A DNA stretch of 64,000 nucleotides from Arthrobacter globiformis (GTDB lineage: Bacteria; Actinomycetota; Actinomycetes; Actinomycetales; Micrococcaceae): contig NZ_QLNP01000105.1 of the NCBI RefSeq assembly GCF_003261175.1, positions 62,001 to 126,000 of the forward strand, in the 5' to 3' direction. This document shows, piece after piece, positions 43,871 to 52,462 of the stretch. Position 1 is the first letter of the stretch. Each line of letters opens with the position of its first letter. The notes under the pieces were generated by a model, which made no database searches, was not told the origin of the DNA, and saw only the letters and a program-made list of their open reading frames with translations. Position numbers and translations under genes: made by a program.

Positions 43871-45159
43871 AGCCGCCCCGCCGCTTTGAGCCGGATGTAG
43901 GCATCGGCCAGCGCCGGCGGCAGCTGGTGCGGTTCGGCGTCCACCACTTCGACGCCGAGTTGGCGCAACTGGGCACTCACGGCCTCCCGCTCGAGCAGGG
44001 CCCGTTCCGCGGCCGCTGCGCGGAACACCTGGGCCGCCGTCGTCCTGTCCTGGAGCATCTCGCCAAGCAGCGGGTCCCGGACCGACGCCACCACCACTAC
44101 GTGCTGCTGGGCGAGGCGCGCCGCCATCGGAATAAGGCCTTCCTCCGGCGCGCCGCTATCCAGGGAGGTCAGCAGCACCACGAGCGAACGGTGCGCGGAC
44201 ACCGCACGGACCTGGGCCGGCACCTGTGCCCAGTCCAGCTCGATGAGTTCAGCCTGCAGCGGCGCTGCCGCCTGGACCAGCTGCCCCAGCAGGTTGCCGC
44301 CCGCCGTCGTGCCGGCCCGGGCGCGCATTCTCCGGTCGAAGGCGAAGAAGTCGACGCGGTCACCCCCGCGTTCGGCAAGGACACCAAGCAGCAATGCGGC
44401 CTCGATGCCGGTATCCAGCCGGGGCTCGTCGTTCACGCGCGCAGCGGCGGTCCGCGACGTGTCCAGCATGATCACCACGCGGCGGTCGCGCTCCGGCCGC
44501 CAGGTGCGGACGACGACGGCGGACCGTCTCGCCGTCGCTCGCCAGTCGATGGAACGGACGTCATCGCCCCGGACGTAGTCGCGCAGGGAGTCGAATTCAG
44601 TTCCGGCGCCGCGGATTTGCACTGCCGCCTTGCCGTCGAGCTCCCGCAGCCGACGCAGCTTTGACGGCAGGTGCCGCCGGGAATTAAAAGGCGGCAGCAC
44701 CCGAAGCGATCCGGGAGCGTGCACCGTTTTTTGGCGGGCGGCCAGCCGGAGCGGGCCGAAGGAGCGGACGGTGATGTGGGGCGCCTTGAGGTCACCCCGC
44801 CGGACGGGCCTGAGCCTGATGCCCAGGCGGCGCCGTTCACCGGCCGGAACGTCTGCCGTCTGGACCGGGTTTTCCGCCCCGGCCGAGGGCTGCCAGGCGT
44901 CACGCACGACCGCCCTGAGCCTGCGCGTGCCTCGGTTATTCACCGTCAACACGGAGTCCGCCGTGCCCCCGAGCGTGACGTTGGCGGGCGCTGACCTTTC
45001 CACCGAGACCTGCTGCAGTGCCGCAGCCAGCAGTACGTCCAGCAGGACCAGGGCGCCAAGAACCAGGAGCACGGCAAGCACGGTCAGCCAGCCGGGAAAG
45101 AGGAGCACCGGTGCCAGGCCGGCCGCCGCCAGGAGTACCAACCGTCCGGAAATGGCCAC
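43867..45159 (-). CDS. DUF58 domain (vWA-like) membrane-anchored protein
   Basis: A protein of about 430 residues with two adjacent N-terminal hydrophobic helices (LVLLAAAGLAPVLLFPGWLTVLAVLLVLGALVLLDVLLA) and a DUF58 segment (GTEFDSLRDYVRGDDVRSIDW, about 205-230). A von Willebrand A-like fold follows, with a MIDAS-type start at VVIMLDTSRTAA. DUF58 proteins are partners of MoxR ATPases and are thought to assemble or insert metal-binding or envelope proteins. The frame is open to 45222, inside the MoxR gene; GTG 45159, four bases after the MoxR stop, gives the natural N-terminus. Confidence 0.85.
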   Translation of the reverse strand: MAISGRLVLLAAAGLAPVLLFPGWLTVLAVLLVLGALVLLDVLLAAALQQVSVERSAPANVTLGGTADSVLTVNNRGTRRLRAVVRDAWQPSAGAENPVQTADVPAGERRRLGIRLRPVRRGDLKAPHITVRSFGPLRLAARQKTVHAPGSLRVLPPFNSRRHLPSKLRRLRELDGKAAVQIRGAGTEFDSLRDYVRGDDVRSIDWRATARRSAVVVRTWRPERDRRVVIMLDTSRTAAARVNDEPRLDTGIEAALLLGVLAERGGDRVDFFAFDRRMRARAGTTAGGNLLGQLVQAAAPLQAELIELDWAQVPAQVRAVSAHRSLVVLLTSLDSGAPEEGLIPMAARLAQQHVVVVASVRDPLLGEMLQDRTTAAQVFRAAAAERALLEREAVSAQLRQLGVEVVDAEPHQLPPALADAYIRLKAAGRL

Positions 45160-45163
45160 GGGA

Positions 45164-46249
45164 TCAGCGGGGGACCGGTACGGAGGCCAGGATGCTGCCC
45201 AGCACGTCGTCCACCTGGACACCGTCCATCAGGGCTTCGGGCCGGAGCGCCACGCGGTGCCGCAGGCACGGCTGGGCCAGCGCCTTGACGTCATCCGGAG
45301 TGACAAAGTTCCGGCCGGACAGCCAGGCCCAGGCCCGCGAGGTGTTCAGCAGCGCTGTGGCACCTCGCGGCGAGACGCCAAGCTGGAAGGACGGGGCGGC
45401 GCGGGTGGCCCGGACCACGTCAACGATGTAGCCCAGCACCTCCGGCGCCACTTCGACAGTGGCTACGGCCCGCCTTGCCCGTTCCACTTCGTCGGCGCCC
45501 GCCACGGGGCGGATGCCGGCCGCGGCGAGGTCACGGGGATCGAAGCCGGCGGCGTGCCTGCGAACGACCTCGATTTCGGCGGCACGGTCAGGCAGGGGCA
45601 TGGTGAGCTTGAGGAGGAACCGGTCCAGCTGGGCCTCCGGCAGCGGGTAGGTGCCCTCGTACTCGATTGGGTTTTGCGTGGCCGCCACGATGAAGGGCAC
45701 CGGCAGCCGGCGCGACACGCCATCCACGGACACCTGGCGCTCCTCCATGGCTTCCAGCAGTGAGGCCTGGGTCTTGGGCGGCGTCCTGTTGATTTCGTCG
45801 GCCAGGAGCATGTTGGTGAAGACGGGACCCTCGCGGAAACTGAAGTCCGAATTGGCGGCGTCGTACACCAGGGACCCCGTGACGTCACCGGGCATGAGGT
45901 CCGGTGTGAACTGCACGCGCTTGGTGTCCAGGCTCAGGGCAGCGGACAGGGCCCGGACCAGGAGTGTCTTTGCCACGCCCGGCACGCCTTCGAGCAGCAC
46001 ATGTCCGCGCGACAGCAGGGCAATCAGCATTCCGGTGACCGTGGAATCCTGGCCCACCACTGCCTTGGCCACCTCCTGCCTGACGTCAAGCAGCGCCTGC
46101 CGGACAGGATCCGGGGCATGATCCGGGGTGTGCGGAGCGGCCATGGTGCCGACGGGCGCTTCGCCGTGGGTGCTGTTGCCGTTCATTCCGTTGACGTTGG
46201 TTCCGTAGCCGTTGGTCCCGTGCGGGTGGCCGTTTGGCTGCTGGCTCAT
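45164..46249 (-). CDS. MoxR-family AAA+ ATPase
   Basis: A 361-residue AAA+ ATPase. Walker A is GVPGVAKTLL (about 85), Walker B LLADEINRTPPKTQ, followed by the MoxR-typical QASLLEAMEERQVSVDG and sensor region FIVAATQNPIEYEGTYPLPEAQLDRF. The first 35 residues are Asn/Gly/His-rich and disordered, unusual for the family. ATG overlaps the DUF4350 gene's stop as ATGA. It probably acts as a chaperone-like ATPase on the DUF58 protein and their shared target. Confidence 0.93.
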   Translation of the reverse strand: MSQQPNGHPHGTNGYGTNVNGMNGNSTHGEAPVGTMAAPHTPDHAPDPVRQALLDVRQEVAKAVVGQDSTVTGMLIALLSRGHVLLEGVPGVAKTLLVRALSAALSLDTKRVQFTPDLMPGDVTGSLVYDAANSDFSFREGPVFTNMLLADEINRTPPKTQASLLEAMEERQVSVDGVSRRLPVPFIVAATQNPIEYEGTYPLPEAQLDRFLLKLTMPLPDRAAEIEVVRRHAAGFDPRDLAAAGIRPVAGADEVERARRAVATVEVAPEVLGYIVDVVRATRAAPSFQLGVSPRGATALLNTSRAWAWLSGRNFVTPDDVKALAQPCLRHRVALRPEALMDGVQVDDVLGSILASVPVPR

Positions 46250-47526
46250 CTGGCCTGTACCTCTTTCTCTACTAGGACAAGGTCCTGGGCCCAGCGCACA
46301 AGCTGGGCCTCGGTCGCGGGACGGTGTTGCAGGAGCTGCTGTATTTCGGCGGCGTTCCGGTCCAGATGCCGGGCTGCGGCGGCCGCCACGTCAGAGCCGG
46401 TAACGTCAGAAAGCCCGGCTGCGGTGCGCACCCGGAGTGCCGAGGCAAGCCGGACGATGGTGCCGGCACGGAGGGTGTCCGCCGCCCGGGCAACGTCGTG
46501 GGCCTCGTGGTACAGACGGGCCCTGCCCTCGGCGGTTTCCGCGGACTTCACCACCACCGGCATGGGTTCGAAGACCAGCGGGCCCAGACGGCGCCCGCGC
46601 CACGCTACGGCAAACAGGGCCACCACAATGAGCCACGGGGCCACAAACGCCGACCACGCCGGGGCAAGCTCGGCCAGGGTCTTCGGTGCGGGGCTGCCCG
46701 CGAGGTCCCCGGGGCCCGGCAGGTACCAGACGAGGTCGCCCTGGCTGCCCAGGGTCCGCAGGGTGAGCGCGGCGTTGCCGTTGGCGGCCAGAAACTGGTT
46801 GCTGATCACAGCTGTGCTGCCGATGACCACGAGCTTGCCGTCCTCTGCCGACGCGTAAAGGCCCCGCCCGCTCCCGCCGGCGCCGTAGCAGACGGTGCCG
46901 CCGCTGTAGAGGAAGCCTCCGTCCGCGCTGATGTCACCGGCGGCCTGGGCATCGGCAACGGTGCATCCAGGCTGGAGGGTCTGCTCCGAGCCCGGGACCA
47001 CCCCGGCCTGCCGGATGGCGCTGCCCAGGCCGGTCAGTGTGGCCAGGCGCGGCGAGACCACCACCAGCCGGTCCGTCTCTGCAAGCAGCCGGCGAAGCCG
47101 TTCGGGAGCAAGGAACCCGCGCTGGTCGTAGACCAGGACCGTAGACCCCGGCCCTCTGCTGGGGCCTGCACGCACCGCTGCCAGAGTCTCCTCAAACGAC
47201 GCCGTCTGTTCAACAGCGACGCCTTGCGCACCAAGGATTTGTGCTGCTGCCCTGGCGCCCTGCGGGCCGGGGTTGCGGATGGACAGCTCCTGGTTGTCGC
47301 CCTGTTGCGTCGGCTGGAACGCCAGGACCACCGCAAGGGCAACGGCCATGGCCAGGCCGAAGAGCACCCCCGCCCTGTGCCTGCGGATCCAGCCGGTCTT
47401 CCTGCGTCGGGCTGCGACCATGACGCCGGCTGCGGGCCTGCCGCCGTCGGACGGGGCATCCGTGCCGGCTGCCTCCGCGCTGCCTGCTTCCGTGGCGGCC
47501 GGTTCGGTGCGGGGGAGATGCGTCAC
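46246..47526 (-). CDS. DUF4350 domain membrane protein
   Basis: A 426-residue protein: a Glu/Ala-rich cytoplasmic N-terminus, a membrane helix (AGVLFGLAMAVALAVVLAF, about 60-78), an extracytoplasmic DUF4350 domain (SIRNPGPQGARAAAQILGAQGV; VVVSPRLATLTGLG), a second helix (FVAPWLIVVALFAVAW, about 300) and a cytoplasmic tail. A longer open frame to 48555 runs through two neighbouring genes and is not credible; GTG 47526 overlaps the DUF4129 stop (GTGA). DUF4350 proteins recur in MoxR-DUF58 operons; their function is unknown. Confidence 0.82.
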   Translation of the reverse strand: MTHLPRTEPAATEAGSAEAAGTDAPSDGGRPAAGVMVAARRRKTGWIRRHRAGVLFGLAMAVALAVVLAFQPTQQGDNQELSIRNPGPQGARAAAQILGAQGVAVEQTASFEETLAAVRAGPSRGPGSTVLVYDQRGFLAPERLRRLLAETDRLVVVSPRLATLTGLGSAIRQAGVVPGSEQTLQPGCTVADAQAAGDISADGGFLYSGGTVCYGAGGSGRGLYASAEDGKLVVIGSTAVISNQFLAANGNAALTLRTLGSQGDLVWYLPGPGDLAGSPAPKTLAELAPAWSAFVAPWLIVVALFAVAWRGRRLGPLVFEPMPVVVKSAETAEGRARLYHEAHDVARAADTLRAGTIVRLASALRVRTAAGLSDVTGSDVAAAAARHLDRNAAEIQQLLQHRPATEAQLVRWAQDLVLVEKEVQAR

Positions 47527-48230
47527 CTGGGTACCGCCAGTCCGCCGGGTGCGGCCCCTGCATAGGAAGGCGTGAGCCTTTCCAAGGTCGAGTCCAGCCC
47601 AGCTACCGCGGCGTGGTCGGCTGCAACGGCGCTCCCGCTGCCGTAGCGGACGGCATCGAACATGCGGGCAGCTGCCTCGAGCCGGCCACTGGCCGCGGGG
47701 AACGCCCGGATGAGCTGTCCGGCAGCCTCGTCGGCTGTGCGGCCAGGCTGGGGGTCCAGGACGGCGCGGTCCTCGGCCGAACTCACCAGCGCGCGGAACT
47801 GTTCGACGACGGCGGCCGCCCAGTCGCCACGTGCGGCCGCGGCTTTTGCGCGCTCCCGGTAGTCGGCTGCCGTGGCGGCTGCTTCGGCGTCGAAGATCTC
47901 CTTCGGAGGGCGGCGGCGGGCGTTCAGCCGTGGCCGCGCCAGGATGATGGCCACAGCTATCAGAATGGCGATGCCCAGGCCGATGAAGGGCCCCACCGGA
48001 GGCCCCTCGGCAGGGGACTGGCCATCGGTCACGGACTGCAGCCAGTCGAGGAACTGCTGCCACAGGGTTTCCAGCCAGCCGGGCGCCGCCTCCCTGTACT
48101 CGCGTTTGGAGAGCTTCTCCGCCGCCCATCGGCGCGCTTCTTCCCGGCCAGGCTGCACCGGTGGTTCCAGGGTCCGGTTCAGCAGTGCCGTGGCGTGCTG
48201 CAGGACCGGGACGAAGCCGACGGGGCTCAT
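47523..48230 (-). CDS. DUF4129 domain membrane protein
   Basis: A 235-residue protein: a short extracytoplasmic segment (EEARRWAAEKLSKREYREAAP), one membrane helix (FIGLGIAILIAVAIILARPRL, about 88-108) and a cytoplasmic DUF4129 domain (YRERAKAAAARGDWAAAVVEQFRAL, then DEAAGQLIRAFPAASGRLEAAARMFDAVRYG). DUF4129 is often fused to transglutaminase-like domains or encoded beside MoxR. The start ATG and the stop both overlap neighbouring genes by 4 nt. Confidence 0.82.
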   Translation of the reverse strand: MSPVGFVPVLQHATALLNRTLEPPVQPGREEARRWAAEKLSKREYREAAPGWLETLWQQFLDWLQSVTDGQSPAEGPPVGPFIGLGIAILIAVAIILARPRLNARRRPPKEIFDAEAAATAADYRERAKAAAARGDWAAAVVEQFRALVSSAEDRAVLDPQPGRTADEAAGQLIRAFPAASGRLEAAARMFDAVRYGSGSAVAADHAAVAGLDSTLERLTPSYAGAAPGGLAVPR

Positions 48231-49594
48231 CCCGGCATCGTCGGCGGCCCCGGGGGCGGCGGCCAGCCTGCTGAGTTCCCGTATGGGCCTGCCTGATGGG
48301 GTCCGGGTTGGTAGGGGCCCTGGTGGTAAGGCCAGGACTGGTGAGGGCCGGCGCCGTTCCGGCCCGGGGTGTAGACGGGCACGCCCCGGCCCGGGATGCC
48401 GCCGTCGTCATGGCCCGTTTCCAGCAGCCGGAGCAGCGCGATGTCCAGTCCGTCGTTGCGCATCCGCAAATCCATGTAGAGCAAAGCCATGACCGACGTC
48501 TGGAAGGCGAACGCCACGGCGCCGACGGCGGCGGACACGATCGCCGTGGCGACACCGACCACCACCTGCAGGGCGGCCGCCTGGCCGGCCGGGTCCTGGG
48601 GGCCGGCCACGGAGGCGAGCAGCCCGGTCAGCAGGGTGAGCGGGATGAGGACGATCTGGCCAATGATGCCGACGAGGAGTGACACCACAAGGACAATGCC
48701 GAAGACCCGCCACCAGCTTCTCCGGGTGACGGCCCAGGAACGCCGGATGCCATCCATCGCTCCCACGTCCTCGACGACGATGACCGCAGGTGCGACGGTC
48801 AGCTTGACCGACACCCAGATCATGGCGGCGATAAAGGCCAGAAACAGCGGAAGCACGATGACCAGCGACCCGGTTCCCATCGAATTGGCCAGCAGTACGG
48901 TGGCCAGTGCGATGAGGGCCCCGCCCAGCAGCACGGCTGCCACCCCGATGCCGGCCAGGCGAACCAGCGCCCACGCCCGGCCGCGCGCCAGCAGCCACAT
49001 CTGCCGGAAGCCGGTTTGCCGGTTGAGGATGGACCTGGCCACGGGGACCACCATGGCGCCCTGCATCACCACGGAGATAAACACGGTCACCAGGCCGAAA
49101 AGCACAAAGCCGCCCGCCACGCCCGCAAAGAGGGAGGTCATCTCAGAATTGCTGAGGTTCGCCAGCCAGGCCTCCGCGGAAGCATCGGATGCCGGGGTGA
49201 ACACCGGGACGACGCCGGCAATCACTGCGCCCAACGCCTGGGCAACGAGGCCTGCCCCGAGCATCGCCTTGGGATTCCGCCGGATCGTCTTAAAGGCCCC
49301 GTCCATGATTTCGCCGAACATGAGCGGCCGCAGCGGCACCACGCCGGGCTTCGGCGGGGCCGCGTAGACGGGAAAGGGAACGGCGGGGTTCGGTCCAGTG
49401 CGGTTGGGCGGCGCTGCGGGATACGGGTTTGCGCTCCACTGTTGGGGCGGCCCGTAGGGCTGGTGGGAACTGGGCTGGTACGGTCCGGGCTGGTAGGGCT
49501 CGGGCTGCTGGCTGCCCCACTGCGGGGGTGCGCCCCATGGCTGTTCAGGCGGCCTTTCTCCGGACGGCGGATGCTGCGGATCCTGCTCTGACAA
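48227..49594 (-). CDS. Multi-pass membrane protein (GDPD membrane-domain-like) with YQPGP-rich tails
   Basis: A 455-residue protein with about six to eight membrane helices (for example MLGAGLVAQALGAVIAGVVPVF, LIALATVLLANSMG, VFGIVLVVSLLVGIIGQIVLI). The core, LMFGEIMDGAFKTIRRNPKAML and SWAVTRRSWWRVFGIVL, resembles the membrane domain attached to some glycerophosphodiester phosphodiesterases. No catalytic domain is present. Both termini, about 95 and 60 residues, are rich in Pro, Gln, Tyr, Gly and His, with YQPGP-like units. The TTG start has a strong ribosome-binding site (GGGGAGG, 6-nt spacer). It heads the six-gene operon, divergent from mtrA. Confidence 0.78.
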   Translation of the reverse strand: MSEQDPQHPPSGERPPEQPWGAPPQWGSQQPEPYQPGPYQPSSHQPYGPPQQWSANPYPAAPPNRTGPNPAVPFPVYAAPPKPGVVPLRPLMFGEIMDGAFKTIRRNPKAMLGAGLVAQALGAVIAGVVPVFTPASDASAEAWLANLSNSEMTSLFAGVAGGFVLFGLVTVFISVVMQGAMVVPVARSILNRQTGFRQMWLLARGRAWALVRLAGIGVAAVLLGGALIALATVLLANSMGTGSLVIVLPLFLAFIAAMIWVSVKLTVAPAVIVVEDVGAMDGIRRSWAVTRRSWWRVFGIVLVVSLLVGIIGQIVLIPLTLLTGLLASVAGPQDPAGQAAALQVVVGVATAIVSAAVGAVAFAFQTSVMALLYMDLRMRNDGLDIALLRLLETGHDDGGIPGRGVPVYTPGRNGAGPHQSWPYHQGPYQPGPHQAGPYGNSAGWPPPPGPPTMPG

Positions 49595-49699
49595 CCTGTT
49601 CCTCCCCAAGGTGCGCACTGGCCGACGGCCGGGCACCTCCAGACTATAGTTCCGCCGTCGGGCATCCTAGCTTCCGGCCGGTTTGGGCTGCGGCGGACC

Positions 49700-49727
49700 G
49701 CCGGGGTGCCGTGTCCGGCACCCCGGC
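49700..49727. promoter_or_regulatory. Perfect 12-bp hairpin in the mtrA upstream region
   Basis: GCCGGGGTGCCG and CGGCACCCCGGC surround a TGTC loop, 61 bp before the mtrA ATG. It could be a protein-binding inverted repeat, a leader structure or a remnant terminator; no T-run follows. Confidence 0.45.
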
Positions 49728-49788
49728 ACGCGCCCCGCCGAAACTCCATCAATAGGACAAAGCAACAGCAATAAGGGAATATATAACT

Positions 49789-50463
49789 ATGAAGGCACGC
49801 ATTCTGGTGGTTGATGATGACGAGGCGCTCGCAGAAATGATCGGCATTGTCCTGCGCAACGACGGCTTTGAGCCCGTCTTCTGCGCGGACGGCGGACAGG
49901 CTCTGGACGTCTTTCGCTCGTCAAAGCCGGATCTCGTGCTCCTCGACCTGATGCTGCCGGGAACGGACGGCATCGAGGTATGCCGGCAGATCCGCTCCGA
50001 GTCAGACGTGCCGATCGTCATGCTGACGGCCAAATCAGACACCTCTGATGTGGTCAGGGGACTGGAGTCGGGTGCCGACGATTACGTGCCCAAGCCCTTC
50101 AAGCCGGCGGAACTTGTCGCCCGGGTGCGGGCGCGCCTGCGCCCCGGTGACCAGAAGGCGCCCGAAACGCTGCGCATCGCTGACATCACCATCGACGTCG
50201 CCGGCCACCTGGTAAGCCGTGGCGACGAGCGGATTTCACTGACCCCGCTCGAATTCGATCTCCTGGTTGCCCTGGCGCGTAAGCCCTGGCAGGTATTCAC
50301 CCGTGAGCTGCTTCTTGAGCAGGTCTGGGGCTACCGGCACGCGGCTGACACCCGGCTGGTCAATGTCCATGTCCAGCGACTGCGGTCCAAGATTGAACGT
50401 GATCCGGAAGCTCCGGAAGTTGTGATGACGGTTCGTGGTGTCGGCTACAAAGCAGGGTCCTGA
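49789..50463 (+). CDS. mtrA: Response regulator MtrA
   Basis: A 224-residue OmpR-family regulator. The receiver domain has acidic residues in VVDDDEALAE, the phosphorylated Asp53 in LLDLMLPGTDG, and Lys in YVPKPFKP (about 102). The winged helix has LTPLEFDLLVALARKPWQVFTRE and TRLVNVHVQRLRSKIERDP, and VRGVGYKAG ends the protein. MtrA controls cell-wall hydrolases, division and osmotic responses in actinobacteria. AAGGGA lies ten bases before the ATG. mtrB and lpqB follow, the universal actinobacterial arrangement. Confidence 0.97.
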   Translation: MKARILVVDDDEALAEMIGIVLRNDGFEPVFCADGGQALDVFRSSKPDLVLLDLMLPGTDGIEVCRQIRSESDVPIVMLTAKSDTSDVVRGLESGADDYVPKPFKPAELVARVRARLRPGDQKAPETLRIADITIDVAGHLVSRGDERISLTPLEFDLLVALARKPWQVFTRELLLEQVWGYRHAADTRLVNVHVQRLRSKIERDPEAPEVVMTVRGVGYKAGS

Positions 50464-50488
50464 ACCCCAGGGCCAGAATCCCCCTGAG

Positions 50489-52462
50489 ATGCCCGTGGGA
50501 ACCGGATCCGGCCCCCGCGGCGACTCTCCCGCGGCAGAGAACGCCCGGGACGGTCGCAACCCCGCTTCGCGTCCAGGCCCGGAGCACACGGACGCCTTCG
50601 GTGCCGGGCTCGCGGGGCTGGCTTTGCGCGCCCGCATCTGGCGGCGCCGCGCCCTCATCGTCGTGCTGCGCGTCGGACGCCTGGTGCGCACCGGCGTCGA
50701 CCGCATCTTTCCCGGCATCCGGTATCTGCTGCATTCCCTGCAGCGGCGGTGGCGCAGGTCGCTACAGTTCCGCACCGTCCTGACCACGCTGCTGCTGTCC
50801 ATCAGTTCGTTCGCCATCGTCGGCGCTTACCTGTCCAACCAGATTGCCAACAACCTGTTCCACGAACGGCTGACGCAGGCGGAGTCCGAGACCCGCTACA
50901 ACGTCAAGCAGGTGCAGGACACGTTCGACGGCGCCCAGGTCACCGACCAGTCCAGCGTGATCACGCTCGTCTACGACACCCTCAACGCCGTTGAGGGCAA
51001 GGGCTCGGTGATCCAGCGCCGCTACGTATTTGAAGCGATGCCGGAGCAGACCAAGCCCCGCAACCGGTGGGTGGAGTCGCGCGCATCCGACCAATTGACC
51101 ATCAGCGTCATCCCTCCGGACCTCCGGGCGGCAGTCCAGGACTCCGGCAAGGAGCAGTTCTGGGCGTCCACGGAATTCCCGGTGGGAACCGAAGACCGGC
51201 CGGGCATCGCCGTCGGCAACAAGGTGACGTTCAACGGCACGGTGTACGAGCTTTACCTGATCTACGACCTCAACACGGCACAGCAGACCCTGAACGAAAT
51301 CCAGAATGTCCTCTGGGCCGGCGGCGCTGCGCTGATCCTCATGATCGGCGGCATCGCCTGGTACGTCACGCGCAACGTGGTGAGTCCCGTCAGCCACGCC
51401 GCCGTGGTCTCGGAAAAGCTGGCAGCAGGCCAGCTGCAGGAACGCATGGTGGTCAAGGGGGAGGACGAGGTGGCACGCCTCGGCGCCTCGTTCAACCACA
51501 TGGCCGCAAGCCTGCAGGAGCAGATCACGCAGCTGGCCACGCTGTCCCAGATGCAGCAGCGGTTCGTTTCCGACGTGTCCCACGAGCTCCGGACCCCGCT
51601 GACCACCGTCCGGATGGCCGCTGAGGTGCTGTACGACGCCCGCAACGATTTCGACCCCATCAACAAGAGGTCAGCCGAACTGCTCTACAACCAGGTGGAA
51701 AGGTTCCAGTCGCTACTGGCGGACCTGCTGGAAATTTCCAGGTTCGACGCCGGCGTGGCCATGCTCGATGCCGAGGCGACGGACATCGTCCAGCTCATCT
51801 CGCATGTGATGGAGGGCGCGGCGCCCGTCGCCGAAGAGTACGGCTCGAAGATGCAGCTGAATGCGCCGGAGGGCAGCGTCGTAGTGGAGATGGACTCCCG
51901 GCGCATTGACCGCATCCTGCGGAACCTGATCCTGAACGCACTCGAACACGGCGAAGGCCGGGCGGTCAACATCTCCGTAGCCTCCAATGCGGATGCTGTC
52001 GCCGTCACCGTCAGGGACCACGGAATCGGCATGAGTCCTGCCGAGGCGGCCCGCGTCTTCGACCGCTTCTGGCGCGCCGATCCCGCCCGGGCCCGCACCA
52101 CCGGCGGCAGCGGGCTGGGCCTGTCCATTGCCACCGAGGACACCAAACTGCACAACGGCTGGCTCCAGGCCTGGGGGAACACAGGGGTCGGCTCCAACTT
52201 CAGGCTCACACTCCCGCTTAAACAGGGCGGCACCATCACAAAGTCGCCGCTGCCCCTTGAACCCGCAGACGTGGGGCTCGGCAGGCCCGGCGACCACAGT
52301 GTCCTTGTGCTGGGTCCCGGCGCCACCCCCGACCTGGAGGGATCCGCGCCCAAAAACTCTGCCCCGAATGACTCCGTTGGCGCAGGTAACGCCAACGCCG
52401 TGACGGTGGACTCCGCCGCGGCGGGCGCACCGGAGACAGCGCGCACCGGGGAGCGTTCGTGA
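50489..52462 (+). CDS. mtrB: Sensor histidine kinase MtrB
   Basis: A protein of about 657 residues: a Pro-rich cytoplasmic N-terminus, a first membrane helix ([20 protein letters not shown]), an extracytoplasmic sensor region of about 150 residues, a second helix ([20 protein letters not shown]), HAMP, HisKA with the phosphorylated His in [14 protein letters not shown] (about 365), and an HATPase domain with [12 protein letters not shown] and [16 protein letters not shown]. About 80 extra C-terminal residues are Ala/Pro/Gly-rich. The frame allows a GTG at 50435 inside mtrA; ATG 50489 avoids that overlap, but neither has a strong ribosome-binding site. Confidence 0.95.
   Translation: MPVGTGSGPRGDSPAAENARDGRNPASRPGPEHTDAFGAGLAGLALRARIWRRRALIVVLRVGRLVRTGVDRIFPGIRYLLHSLQRRWRRSLQFRTVLTTLLLSISSFAIVGAYLSNQIANNLFHERLTQAESETRYNVKQVQDTFDGAQVTDQSSVITLVYDTLNAVEGKGSVIQRRYVFEAMPEQTKPRNRWVESRASDQLTISVIPPDLRAAVQDSGKEQFWASTEFPVGTEDRPGIAVGNKVTFNGTVYELYLIYDLNTAQQTLNEIQNVLWAGGAALILMIGGIAWYVTRNVVSPVSHAAVVSEKLAAGQLQERMVVKGEDEVARLGASFNHMAASLQEQITQLATLSQMQQRFVSDVSHELRTPLTTVRMAAEVLYDARNDFDPINKRSAELLYNQVERFQSLLADLLEISRFDAGVAMLDAEATDIVQLISHVMEGAAPVAEEYGSKMQLNAPEGSVVVEMDSRRIDRILRNLILNALEHGEGRAVNISVASNADAVAVTVRDHGIGMSPAEAARVFDRFWRADPARARTTGGSGLGLSIATEDTKLHNGWLQAWGNTGVGSNFRLTLPLKQGGTITKSPLPLEPADVGLGRPGDHSVLVLGPGATPDLEGSAPKNSAPNDSVGAGNANAVTVDSAAAGAPETARTGERS

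Noticed and set aside
46246-48555. Single 769-codon minus-strand frame spanning DUF4350, DUF4129 and the membrane protein end
   Set aside because: Only the part from GTG 47526 is DUF4350; upstream the same frame is a shadow of two better-supported overlapping genes.
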